A stretch of DNA of 64,000 nt from Neurospora tetraspora. Its lineage: Eukaryota; Ascomycota; Sordariomycetes; Sordariales; Sordariaceae. Numbering within the stretch: position 1 is the stretch's first letter; each line of letters opens with the position of its first letter. The DNA lies in NCBI RefSeq assembly GCF_033439725.1, contig NW_026944390.1, positions 186,001 through 250,000 of the forward strand, written 5' to 3'. This document shows, piece after piece, positions 1 through 9,685 of the stretch. Both the position numbers and the translations under genes were made by a program. The notes under the pieces are model-generated. The model saw nothing but the letters and a program-made list of their open reading frames with translations. It ran no database searches and was not told the origin of the DNA.

Positions 1-1673
1 GAGATGACCGGATCTGAACCATCCCTAACGGCGATGCATGTCGCCGTCCGGGGACATGCAGCTGTTGCCCCCTGAGCGGTCAACTGAAGAAAAGGGGTAA
101 GAGTGTCCGAAGAGCGGGATTTCGGAGAAACTCGGAGTAGTTCGCGGAAGAGCAGATTGTGCGAAAGCGGTGGGAGGGACTACCATTTACCGCCTGAAAG
201 GTAAGTTAGGTAGGTACTCACGATGCGCTGTACGATCATGTCAGTATTCTCTCGACAGCTATATACATACCATCCTATTGGTCTCGGTTTCCAGACCTTC
301 AAGCTGGGACTGGTATGTGTACGGCCTAATCCGCGGGCAGGCTCACACTACAGAAAGGCGGTATGCCATTTCGAGAAAGGGGTGTCAAGCGAGGGTGCCG
401 CCGAGGTGGTATTGGAGGTGTCAACTGCAAGTTGCTGAAAAAGGAAATCTCGTACGGGCTTACCCTTGGTAGCCGTTGAGGGCAAGTGACAAGAAGAGAG
501 GCGGTGATCTTCAGCTGCTGTGCTATACTGGCAACTGGCCTGCTGTCCTCGCTGCATGTCTCGTCTCGCCACAAACTGCTGCAAGTGTAAAACACAGGTC
601 GTAGATCATAGTCAAGGATGAAGTGGACACTGCTGACGATGATGGTGATGGGTTGGGGGAGTAACTGACTGACTCTGTCGATGAGGGATACTGGAATAGG
701 AAGCAGCATGGGGGTTAGTCAGGCCAAACTCGTTGTTGATAATGTCGTTGGAGATGTGATAAACGAAATCTCGGACGTAGACGGAAATGAAGAAAGTTGA
801 AAATTGTCCAGAGTAGGAAATTCTCTGCGGCTGTGGTAACGCGACGTGGGGAACTCACCAAAGATTTGGAGGCTGCTACATGCGATTTTCGTTCATGACT
901 TCATCTCCATCGTCATTCCCATTCAATGTAGTATCGGTACATTCGTCGCAATTCATGAACTTGCATATGTTTGTAGAGGAGATGTAGATGTTGATCGTCT
1001 GGAGAATGATGTTATGTCCGACACGGGTAGATGATCTGATAGCGGTGATGGAACCAATGCCGGTGACATCCCTGCCTCGTGGGTGATTGCCATTTTTGTG
1101 AATGGTGATGACCTCAGATGTTACGGATGATCTCGAAACCCGGCAACCGGTGACAGTGACGGGGCGGAAAGAACGACGGGATTCGGCATGATGGAAGCCG
1201 GACCGGATCAAGTGCGATGCCGCAATTGCAATTTTGATGCAAACGAGGAAAGTACGACCAAGTCCCATAGCTCGTCACGATCCATTAGCGCCGTGCTTCC
1301 TGCCACCGCAAGGCTACAACCGGAAGTCCGGAAGGTGGGGATGTTGTACCTGACACTCCGTCATCCCGCCTTCCCGTCACCCCCGTGGTGACCGTCGTTG
1401 CCTAACTTTCCATCCTCGACGTAGATGGAAATCTCTTCACTCCATCTTGCATCGACATTTGCAACAATCGCACTTGACGTCAAACTTTACTCCGAAAACC
1501 GCAGCACCGTCGGACACACTCGTTCGTCCAACCGAACCGGACAAGTTGCACCAATAATTGCAGATCGTCTTCTAATCTACACAAGGTCCCCCCGTTGACG
1601 TCAAGGCACCACCCCAACTCTACAACATGTGAAGATATTGCCAATCTTCGAAAACAAACAAACAGAAATGACA
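1..1673. other. Left-edge stretch, no supported gene
   Basis: Both strands were read. The open frames here are at most about 130 codons, overlap each other on opposite strands, and show no recognisable domain, splice pattern or composition typical of protein. The right part (about 1400-1673) is probably the 3' flank of the MFS transporter. It may contain UTRs or regulatory DNA, but nothing specific can be named. Confidence 0.4.
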
Positions 1674-3625
1674 TTATTGGGATATCTTCTTTGCGTCATC
1701 AGATTTGCTGATCCCCAATTCCTCATCCGCTGCTCTCGGTTGTCCAGGTTGTGCTGACTGTTGCTCGTCTTTCTTGACGTTCCCTGCAGGAATCTTCCCA
1801 ATGATACCAGAGCCTCGGAAGGCAATTAACACGACAGCGAGTGAGCAGAGTCCCAACGCCATATGGAACCAGTTGGCGGCTCTGATGCCGGCCAGGGACG
1901 CGTCTTCCCACTCCTTCATGGACCCGGCGTCCTCAACACTGACACCACGTTGTTGCGCCATCACCGCGGTTTGGATGGCTGTCGCAATGGCAAGTCCTAT
2001 CGCGCGACCAATTTGCCCACAAGCGTTGACAAGAGCACCACCCAGAGCCTGATCCGCTTGTGGGAGCGAGTGGCTCGTGAATAGAATCAAGCAGGGCCAT
2101 GCCGTGTCCGCGCCAATGACAGACAGGATCATGCCTATGAATGCCCATGCCCAGTAGGATGTATGGGGAGGGATCGGCGCGGCGAAGAGGATGCAGGTGA
2201 TGGCCACACAAGCGTTTCCGAATGCCAGCATCATGTAGGTTGGCACGCGCGAGAGCAACTGAGAAACGACAAAGGCGCAAACGAGACCCATCACTCCGGT
2301 TGGCAGGAACCGAAGCGTTGTCTGGATCAAAGATTGGCCTTGGTAGTCCTGGTAGAAGTAGGTCGCAAACACCATCCATCCACCGAAGCTACTGAAGAAC
2401 AGAGCCATGATGAGCATTGCCGCGCTGAAGCGCTTGTTGTGGAACATGGACACCTTCATGATTGGCGCCTGCTTGCCTGTCTTCTCTAGGTGTCGTTGCC
2501 AAAGAACAAAGACAGCCACCAGAGCGACAGCAACAACGATCAGAACCGGGACCCAAGGTGTCCTCCACCCGACCACATTGCCTTCGGTGAGCGCGAATAG
2601 CAGGACAAGAAGGCCGGCAGTAATCAAGACGGCTCCAATCCAATCTACAGATCCCTTGACTGATGCTCCGTCTTGGTGAAGAGTATGCTTGGGTGGCGGG
2701 ATCACAAATATGGCGGCCACCGTGATTATGGCTGCGAGGATGGCTATTACGCCGAAGACCCATTTCCATGACGCATATTCGGCAATGAGCCCGGCCATCA
2801 GATTGCCGAAGACACCGCCGAGTGGCGATCCAGCGGCTATCGTCGTTGGATAAACCGTTAGTTATTGTGCAACAGCAAACACGCGGTGGTGGAACATACC
2901 ATAGCAGCTAAAAGCATAGTTCTTTGCCTTCCCAGGGGGAAAGGCTGTTCCTAGAATGCCAATCGCTGTAGGCACGTTCGCCGCCGCCCCCTTTTCCGCA
3001 TGTAGGTCAGTTCGTGTCCATGTTTCGTGAGAAGTCGCACGCTAACATACCAAGCCTTGCAGACCTCGAAAAAGGTCGAATGCGATCTCGTTTGGCAGGA
3101 ATGGATTGATGACGGTGGTGATAGCTACCCAAGCAGAGCCCCATATGAAGATCTTGCGCTTGCCGTAGATGTCGGCAATGCGGCCCCAAAGCAGGAGGAA
3201 GCAACCAAATGCAAGATTATACGCAGACACCACCCACTGCAGCCGAGAATCTGGAATGTCCAAGTGCCGTCCGATTGATGGCAACACAATGACAACCGCC
3301 TGGCTAGATAGAGTCTGCCAACATGGTCAGTACATCAAAATATCAACAAGTATTCCGGACGAGTTTTACTTACATTCAGGAAACTAGCTCCCGCAACCGT
3401 TGCCACGAGGGCTATGCATCGTGCCTTGGAGAAGGGAAGAGCTGGTGGCTGTTCCTGCACAATCTCGTCGACAGTGCCTGCGTCATCGCTCGTGATAGAC
3501 TCATCCGAATTTGGCTTGCTGGCAGGTCCTGTTTCCCTCTTCTCCTTCGCCCACGCTTCGCTTCTGTCCGGAGCGGCCTCAATCGACCTTGCCATTGCCG
3601 TTGTTATGTCTGTTGATATTGACAA
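1674..3625 (-). CDS. MFS transporter, 14-TM drug:H+ antiporter type
   Basis: Predicted plasma- or vacuolar-membrane efflux carrier of the major facilitator superfamily, DHA2-like. I read four exons: 3625-3374, 3314-3051, 2990-2900 and 2836-1674, giving 589 residues. The frame holds across all junctions and the donors are GTAAGT or GTATGT. The first 70 residues are hydrophilic and cytosolic. TM1 starts near 'IALVATVAGASFLN', and the segment 'TLSSQAVVIVLPSIGR' crosses intron 1. The loop 2-3 signature appears as 'WGRIADIYGKRKIFIWG' (G-R-x-x-D-x-x-G-R/K type). Many hydrophobic segments follow, then a charged C-terminal tail rich in K, E and Q. Length and hydrophobicity fit 14 rather than 12 segments. 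The substrate cannot be read from sequence. No biosynthetic cluster lies beside it. Confidence 0.88.
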
Positions 3626-5260
3626 TGGAAACAGACACCGACAAGCGATCGGCGGGTTGAACGTGGGAAGTCATGGAGATAAGCATAAAAAAATCCCCCG
3701 GATTTGATACAAGTAAGGTTAACCACATCGACTTGCCGCATAATCATTGGTTCGCTTCCGGAGAGTCTTGGCCGGTTGGGGTAAAAGCTTCCAGGGGAAG
3801 GATGCGGGAAAGCTTCCCGCCACCGGAGATGTGGTGCCGGAGACCGGCAAGCGGGGGAACATTGAACCAACAACACTCAACTACGGGCTACGGCGTCGGG
3901 ACCGCTTCGACTGCCGACATTTCTAGCGTGGCTTGCGTGACTGCTGTCGCGTGCCACGACGCCCAAGTTTGTTCGGGGAAACGTGGCGCCTGCCTGTTAT
4001 CTTTGAAGCATCGCGATAATCCTATGATTTTGGGATTAACAAAAGCTGATATGAGGCAGGTCCCAGAGGGATGATGGACTAACTTTCTTCAGAGGATGAC
4101 TCTCTCTTTCTTTCACAAATCCTTGGCACGGGGTGCCAAGCCGTGACAACAAACCATCTCGACTCATTGGGCGGTGATCTGCTTGTCCATCAAGGTTACC
4201 GGAGAATATTCAAGAGTCAGGTACGTTGGACACTGACTGTCATTCAAGGGAAGGAGGATGTTCCAGGTGTTGCTCAGTGTTCGGTATGTGAAAGTCAGAG
4301 CTGCCCGGGAAACCACGGAGAAAACCTCAGAAACGACAGTGGAACAAAACGTATCCGATCCTCTCGACGGCGAGCTCACCGGGAACTAATTGTTTTCACC
4401 ATTATACGATTTCAGCTGCCACTTGCCATCCAGTTCAACAAGATAGATGTCGAGGTTGGTATTGGACAAGTTGTTCATCGGGCGTTATGACCAGCTTTTC
4501 AAGGTCCTTTCAGTCATATGTCCAATTGGGCAAAATGTCACAAACCTCGTTGCCCCTGATCTTCATCAAAACTGAGTCATGCTCTTGTTCATCGTATATG
4601 TACTTGATGGTCGACTTGTTTTCGACCTTTCTACAGGCTGTTTTTTTTTTTTTTTTTTTTTTTTTGTCTTCTCTGTGCCTTTGTGCCTTTTTTCAAGTTC
4701 CTTTACCGAGAGGATTCTAGAGGTAATTAACAATTTTTGTTTCATGAATTCACTTGGCCCAGCGTCACACATCTCTGGTCTCGATTTCTCTCAATGGTTC
4801 TTGACTCAAACTGTTTGTTCTCTTCTGTCCCATATACGATTTTCTTTTCTTAAACGGCCAGCAAAGCTTCATGGATTAGCCGTCATGAAGCCCGTTATGA
4901 ATGGAGTTGAGTCAGTGGATGATACCTCCGAGTGAAGGCAAAAGCCAAGCAAGTCAGGCCGGACTGGACAGTCACTCACAAAGAAATCTGCAAGCTTGAA
5001 GTCATAAAGCAAGCAAACTTGGATTAAACTTATGAGTCGGAAAGGGAGAAGCAGAGTCTACCACGAAAAGTATAAAGTCAGGTAACCCTCCCTTTGAGTC
5101 TGCCATAGTATCTCTTCTACATCCAGCCACGTTAAATGAGTAGAGATTGAACGACAACAATGGTGGATCTCTTAACTGTGGTAAGACCTAAACGTATGGC
5201 ATTGAAAAATGGTAGTTTTTTGTTCTTCTTTCTCCGTCCGCGCTCTCGTAAGAGGAACTT
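3626..5260. other. Intergenic DNA with a 25-nt poly-T tract
   Basis: Upstream of the MFS start and without a convincing gene. The longest frames (about 115-133 codons) show no domain or codon pattern. An uninterrupted run of T occupies 4641-4665. The first 300 bp are the likely MFS promoter. Confidence 0.4.
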
Positions 5261-5271
5261 GAACCGTTGCC

Positions 5272-5418
5272 AGTTCACTCTACCAGAATCATGAGAAAGT
5301 TCCACGTATCCATCTTCTTGCTACCGCGAGACTTGGACCTCTTACGCACAAACACAGTCTTGCCGTCTTCCTTCTTGACGACAATGAGTCGGTGTTCTAG
5401 TTGTCGGCCGCGATTTCA
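5272..5418 (-). pseudogene. Short coding-like scrap, basic
   Basis: Read on the minus strand, about 45 codons ending in TGA give a plausible protein end containing 'VVKKEDGKTVFVRKRSKS' and a hydrophobic C-terminus. There is no start codon, and a TGA lies just upstream in the same frame. It may be a last exon or a broken gene remnant. I cannot assign a family. Confidence 0.25.
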
Positions 5419-5517
5419 AGACAACTCGTACCAATAACGGATATCGTGACTTTGTTCTAGAGCACAGTATTACTGAAGATAACCAGTGGACTGGGGACGA
5501 GTCTGGTTATAGAGGTC

Positions 5518-6054
5518 ATGTCATCACCCGAATCGTCGCACTTGCGATTTTTCCTGACCAAAAGATTTATCTACATCGGCCTCGCCATCCAGGCCGACAC
5601 CCCCAGCATCCTCGGCTACCTCTTCAACCTCCCGGACACGAAGACCAAGTTGCTAAACACCACCGCGTCGGCCTCGTACGCCTGGTACAAGTGCATCTCC
5701 ACCTTATCCAAAGGCCTCTCCGAGCCCGACGCGCTACAGACCATCAAAGACGAAGCGCTACACATCGCAGCAAAGTCCGCCTTTCCGCGCACGACTCGCC
5801 TCCTCCTCTCCAAAGGCGCCGACCCTAACAGTCCCTGCTGTCCACTACCACTACCCTTTGCCGGACATGGACCGCATACAGGCAGGGGAAGTTGGCTATG
5901 TTATCAAGTCACACATGGTCTGGATTTACGTTGAAATCCCAACTACTCATACCCCCAACCTTGATTGGTTCCGCTACCAATATAAATTTAAGGGAAATTG
6001 CTTTGGCTTTTCAAGGATCAAAAGGTAGATCGAAAAAGCGTATTCGTCCTTATA
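5518..6054 (+). pseudogene. Ankyrin-repeat gene fragment with apparent frame change
   Basis: An open frame from 5518 to 5934 has an ankyrin-like helix pair, 'DEALHIAAKSAFPRTTRLLL' followed by SKGADPN, the hairpin typical of one ANK repeat. After this the frame becomes proline-rich and unlike protein. A different plus frame from about 5865 ('AGEVGYVIKSHMVWIYVEIP') looks more like protein and runs to a stop near 6027. That suggests a frameshift or an unrecognised intron near 5830-5865. Only one repeat is visible, far short of a functional ankyrin array. A decayed or rearranged member of a fungal ankyrin family is the best reading. Confidence 0.35.
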
Positions 6055-6342
6055 AGCAAATTCCGTCAACGACTTCAGAGCAGCCAAGGTTGGAGGGTTT
6101 GGTGACTGGAGGAAGGTTGTTTTGAGGTTTTTGTCGAAATTCAACTCCAAGTCAAAGTATGTTTCCCAGAGTGATGTCGCAGTGGGAAGGTGTTCCAGGT
6201 TGCTTGATTTGAAGTGGGCGATTGCCGGCCAATTCAAGATATGCTTTGTAGGCTTTGTTGATGAGACTTGCTCCGAACGTTGATTCTGGTGGCGCCTGGT
6301 CGTCCTTATCCTTGTTCTACTCTTCCTCCTGGTCATCGTCAA
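5974..6342 (-). CDS. Doubtful 122-codon open frame
   Basis: This minus-strand frame has a basic, threonine/arginine-rich start and a second half with amphipathic spacing ('LWETYFDLELNFDKNLKTTF'). It overlaps the plus-strand fragment that ends near 6027, so at most one of them is real there. No family is recognised and no intron is evident. It is kept only because its second half looks more protein-like than chance. Confidence 0.2.
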   Translation of the reverse strand: MTMTRRKSRTRIRTTRRHQNQRSEQVSSTKPTKHILNWPAIAHFKSSNLEHLPTATSLWETYFDLELNFDKNLKTTFLQSPNPPTLAALKSLTEFAYKDEYAFSIYLLILEKPKQFPLNLYW

Positions 6343-6419
6343 GGTCGTCGTCGCTACCCTCGTAGCTTAATGCCGCTTGGTCGTCCTGGTTATCGTCAAC
6401 CTCGTCGCTGCTACCTTCG

Positions 6420-6640
6420 AGAAACACATCGACAACCGCATCCACGACGATATTGTTCTGTCTACCTCACCAAAAGGGTATATTGACGACCAGCTTGCGT
6501 TGCACTTGTTTGATCACTGGAACCAGCACACCATGCCCATCAACAAGCAAGAGAAGCGGTTACTCTTGTTGGATAATCACGGCAAAGCCGCCGAAAAAGG
6601 GGGAGACGTAAGCACAGGGTTGGAAAAATGGAGGCTATAG
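6420..6640 (+). mobile_element. Fragment of a pogo/Fot1-type DDE transposase
   Basis: The plus frame here contains 'TSPKGYIDDQLALHLFDHW', then a short basic stretch and 'RLLLLDNHGK'. This matches the central part of DDE_1-superfamily (Tc1/mariner-pogo, Fot1-like) transposases: the segment leading to the second catalytic aspartate, normally written L-L-x-D-x-H-G-S-H. The frame diverges right after the D-N-H-G motif and stops at 6640. The DNA-binding N-terminus and the last acidic residue are missing, and no terminal inverted repeats were found. This is a dead fragment of roughly 70 codons. It has not gained the dense TAA/TAG stops of the RIP blocks, as expected of a piece too short for RIP. 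Confidence 0.55.
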
Positions 6641-6769
6641 GGTTGTCTTCAGAAACCCTTTTCACGACACAGTTCGGTTTGTGTCTCGAGACGACAGCCC
6701 TGGCTCACTCCTTGAGAAACCGACAATTGTGGCATACCAACAGGGCGTCAACAATGATATGCTTCTCGA

Positions 6770-7066
6770 GGGAGATGGATCTTTCATTGCTTACCAGGGG
6801 CAGAAGCGCGGTTCTCATCGCCCGCGGGGCTCTCAACGCGACGACGCTTGCGCGTGTGGTAATGATTGTTGTAGTTGTTGTTGGTGTTGGTGTTCCTTCA
6901 AAGGTCATGGACACCGGCATGGGCTGTACATGTTGGGCTGGTTGCTGCTGGACGAAGGACTGGCTATGTCCGTCCAAGGTCCTGAATACCGGCATGGGCT
7001 GTTCATGTTGGAAAAAGGGATAAGAAACATAGAGTATAAGAGGGGGGGGGGGGGGGGGGGGGGGGG
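6770..7066 (-). pseudogene. Coding-like remnant with internal repeat, ended by poly-G
   Basis: On the minus strand, frames near 6790-6900 encode an asparagine-rich patch followed by 'TRKRRRVESPAGDENRASAP', which looks like a nuclear-localisation segment before a possible donor (GTAAGC). Upstream, a roughly 30-bp sequence occurs twice, at about 6898-6934 and 6977-7011. It codes in another frame for a Q-P-M-P-V motif. The two parts lie in different frames with a stop between them. The upstream side runs into a 25-nt G tract at 7042-7066. A decayed gene is likely; the family is unknown. Confidence 0.3.
7042..7066 (+). repeat. Poly-G tract (25 nt)
   Basis: An uninterrupted run of 25 G residues. 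Such runs are rare in fungal genomes, can form G-quadruplex structures and are prone to length error in sequencing. Confidence 0.9.
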
Positions 7067-7282
7067 AACGTTGTTGCTATCAGGGCATAACCTTGTGCCA
7101 CGGTCGATCTAACTACCATCATTCGAGCAAACAACCCCTTTGTAGCCCCCTCGTAACCGTCAGCGAACCCTTCGATAACCATCCGTTAAACCTCTGATAA
7201 CCCAGCGCCTACGCCATGCTATGAGCCGAAAAACAGCGCTCCAAACTCCCATCGAGTCCCTAGTAAAGCATCGCAAAGACGC

Positions 7283-7696
7283 TTACTCAGCATGCTCATT
7301 ATCGTCCTCGGGGTCGGGATAGGGCAAGTCAATGCCGCGGTAGGCGCAGCGCTCGTTGATATAAGCCTTCAAACCGCCCTTGCTGGCCTTGGCGGCGGCC
7401 GGGACCTTCGCCTCCTCCCAAACCTCATCGTCGTGGTCGTAAAGCTCCAAGCCGACCAAAGTGCCGAACGGCGAGACTAGGTCAGTCTGGGGAATGTGCG
7501 ACCCCAGTCCCAGATGGTGTTGGTCGGCAGCTTGTAAAAACGGCGTCAGCATCCGACAGGGAAGTTCGCGTGGGCTATGCCGCAAGAGGTACGATTCCCT
7601 CGGGTATCCCTTACCAGGCTGCGATTTTGGGACGTACCCAATCAATGTGGACAGGCGATTTTTTCTCCACGGTGTTTTCGGGCCGGTCACATGCAA
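7283..7696 (-). CDS. Hypothetical protein, C-terminal part
   Basis: The minus-strand frame ending at 7283 has a believable acidic C-terminus: 'LVSPFGTLVGLELYDHDDEV', then an alanine/lysine stretch and 'YRGIDLPYPDPEDDNEHAE'. The upstream half (7500-7696) is less convincing and may include an intron, since a CTAG acceptor sits near 7477. No conserved domain is recognised. The start is uncertain, and the first ATG of the frame at 7696 is only a default choice. Confidence 0.35.
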   Translation of the reverse strand: MHVTGPKTPWRKNRLSTLIGYVPKSQPGKGYPRESYLLRHSPRELPCRMLTPFLQAADQHHLGLGSHIPQTDLVSPFGTLVGLELYDHDDEVWEEAKVPAAAKASKGGLKAYINERCAYRGIDLPYPDPEDDNEHAE

Positions 7697-7859
7697 GAAC
7701 GACTGGGGGATAGGAAACTTCCTCCTTGACGTTTCCGGCTTGGGATGGTCGAGACTGGACTACTCTTGATCGATTTCGCGAACCTGGAAGATCGCCAGAC
7801 GATTTTTTTGTGGTGGTGAAATGTAGGTGGTCTTGTCTACCAGCCGTCTGGTAATACAT

Positions 7860-8335
7860 TCATTCTTAGACTGCATTTGTTCTCGTACTGCCGCCGTACA
7901 GAGAATCTGGTCGTATAGTTTTATACTGCAAAGCTCGGGCCACTTTCCACATGCACCGTACAACCATCTACACCCCCCTTATACGACGATGTCAATTGTC
8001 GCTTCGTTTGCGACGATGAATTTTTATAGGGGGTTACAGCGCTTCAAGCGCTGGGCGAATGCGCTGCAGAAGGTGCATCGGGGTAGATGTACGGTATTGA
8101 CTACATTTTTGAGCGTGTATACATTTTGTCGTTTTGTACGATCATGCCGAAAAATGTACGATTTTTTAGCTATATATAACCCTAACCCGGACAAGGCTAT
8201 ACGAGGCTAACATAAGGGGGTCGCAGATTGCATTTTCTCACGGCAACCGACCAAACGACACCACTTTTGTACGGTTTTCGTACAAAAACAGTCGTACAGA
8301 CCCCTTTATACAACAACCGTACGAGAACAAACGCA
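7860..8335. repeat. Cluster of GTACG/CGTAC motifs
   Basis: About ten copies of GTACG or its complement CGTAC lie in 440 bp, near 7883, 7895, 7957, 8089, 8136, 8156, 8269, 8280, 8293 and 8319. Several read TGTACGATTTTT or TGTACGGTTTTCG. There is no coding frame and no clear terminal repeat. The function is unknown; it could be a binding-site array or decayed repeat DNA. Confidence 0.45.
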
Positions 8336-8347
8336 GTCTAATTACAC

Positions 8348-8829
8348 TCATTCCATCCTCGGCCTCTTCGCAGCCCTCTCCTGTTCCTTTTTCTCAAGGG
8401 CCTTCTGCCTCTTCTTCTCGAGTGCCTGAGCGTGCTTCTCTGGATTCGCGGCCCTCCACTTTGCCCTGGACTCCCTCGCTTTAGCCCTAGTCTCCTCCAA
8501 ATTGGCAACTCTATTCTCGCGCACATTCGCATCGAGGTGATTCTCAACCCACTTCTGGCCTCTTCTTCTCCAGTGCTTCAGCATGCTTCTCTGGATTCTC
8601 GGCTTTCCACCTTGCCTTGTGAGTGCAGATTGGACTTGATATCCGCGTCCATGGTAGGAGAGACGGGGTTTTCAATGCTCTCCGAAGAGGTATACAGTTG
8701 GTGAGACACCAGCGGACTGGACCGGGCCAGGGGCAGAAAGTGGTATTGGGGCCGGAGGTGTTCGTACGCGTAGCTCATATCACCAACGACAGGATCAAGA
8801 TACCAAATGAACATTCCGAGTTTTGTCAT
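8348..8829 (-). pseudogene. Basic NPEKHA-repeat protein, frame-broken
   Basis: Two related segments occur on the minus strand. One is 'AKWRAANPEKHAQALEKKRQ' plus a lysine/arginine-rich tail ending at 8348. The other is 'ARWKAENPEKHAEALEKKR' at about 8570-8630. They lie in different frames: the upstream copy ends in PEVG-stop, while the downstream frame opens at 8584. A third frame from 8829 gives a plausible N-terminal region before the upstream repeat. If joined they would make a small, highly basic, helical protein with at least two repeats. As read, one intron or frameshift must be assumed at two places, so I call it broken. The repeat resembles the W-R-x-x-N-P-E-K spacer seen in some DNA-binding or nuclease-associated proteins, but I would not assign a function. 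Confidence 0.35.
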
Positions 8830-8951
8830 CCCAACTTACTGGACAGTTCCAATGAAAGAATGCCGTCCTTTTGAGAAGATTTCATCTTTCAGCTCAACTT
8901 TCCCACTGCTCCTGGAAGCATATCGGTTTGCGTGGAAGGCACCAAAGACCC

Positions 8952-9185
8952 TTCACCACGTCCAAGAATGTTCTTTTCCCTTCTGACGGGAAGAACTCCA
9001 CCAAGAATTTCACAAAAGAACAATTCACTGCCATGAATGAGCATCAAGAGCTTTCATCTCATCCATTTACCATGTCCAAGAAGATTCTTTGGCCTTCTGA
9101 GCGGCTGGAAGTCCACTAGAAATTTCAGAAAACTACGATCCACTGTCCTGAGTGAGTAACAAAAGCTTTCGTCTCATCTCTATTC
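8952..9185 (+). repeat. Degenerate tandem duplication, unit about 114 bp
   Basis: Unit 1 (8952-9065) begins TTCACCACGTCCAAGAATG and unit 2 (9066-9185) begins TTTACCATGTCCAAGAAGAT. Both continue with matching blocks: CCTTCTGA, AATTTCA, CACTG, TGAGTGAG/TGAATGAG, AAAGCTTTC/AGAGCTTTC and TCTCAT. Identity looks like 70-75 percent by eye, with small indels. It is non-coding as far as I can see and lies about 500 bp upstream of the RRM gene. Confidence 0.6.
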
Positions 9186-9563
9186 CATTGACGATTCACC
9201 CATTGTGGTCTACAATTCACCTGCTTGTTCGAAAAGTGGGAACCATGGGAGAAGGGTATAAAATCTCCTCCAGGACCAGCGATTCTTCTTCCTTTTCTAC
9301 TGCTTCAACACCACAAACTTTGGGACATCAAGTTGCCTGCGAGCTGACAACTTGATTCTCAACGAGCTGTCTTGCAACTATCTACAAAGTGGTGACAGAC
9401 AGATCAACCATATCTATCTTCACCTTCTCGATTCACTTCGTCGATCAACGATCATCAATTATCACTCGTACAACTACCTCGAGGATCAAGTTACGGAACA
9501 GATCAAGTTTTCCTTTGCCTGAGATCCTTTGAAATAAGGTCTCAAGCTTCACCAGCAGACATA

Positions 9564-9644
9564 GTAAGTTGAATCTTTGGGCGTCATGATGAGATCTCAA
9601 CCGATCGACAGTTTGGTAGTAAAAGATGCTAATCCATCAAACAG
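9564..9644 (+). other. Probable 5'-UTR intron of the RRM gene
   Basis: GTAAGT at 9564 pairs with a GCTAATC branch-like site and ACAG ending at 9644, 41 bp before the start codon at 9686. Removing it leaves a short leader, in keeping with Neurospora genes. Confidence 0.5.
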
Positions 9645-9685
9645 CTTCACACACAGTCAACCCCACTATATACTTGTTTTTCGCC

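Noticed and set aside
8174-8192. Telomere-like AACCCTAACCC
   Set aside because: Only about one and a half repeat units, far from any sequence end, so no evidence of an internal telomere tract.
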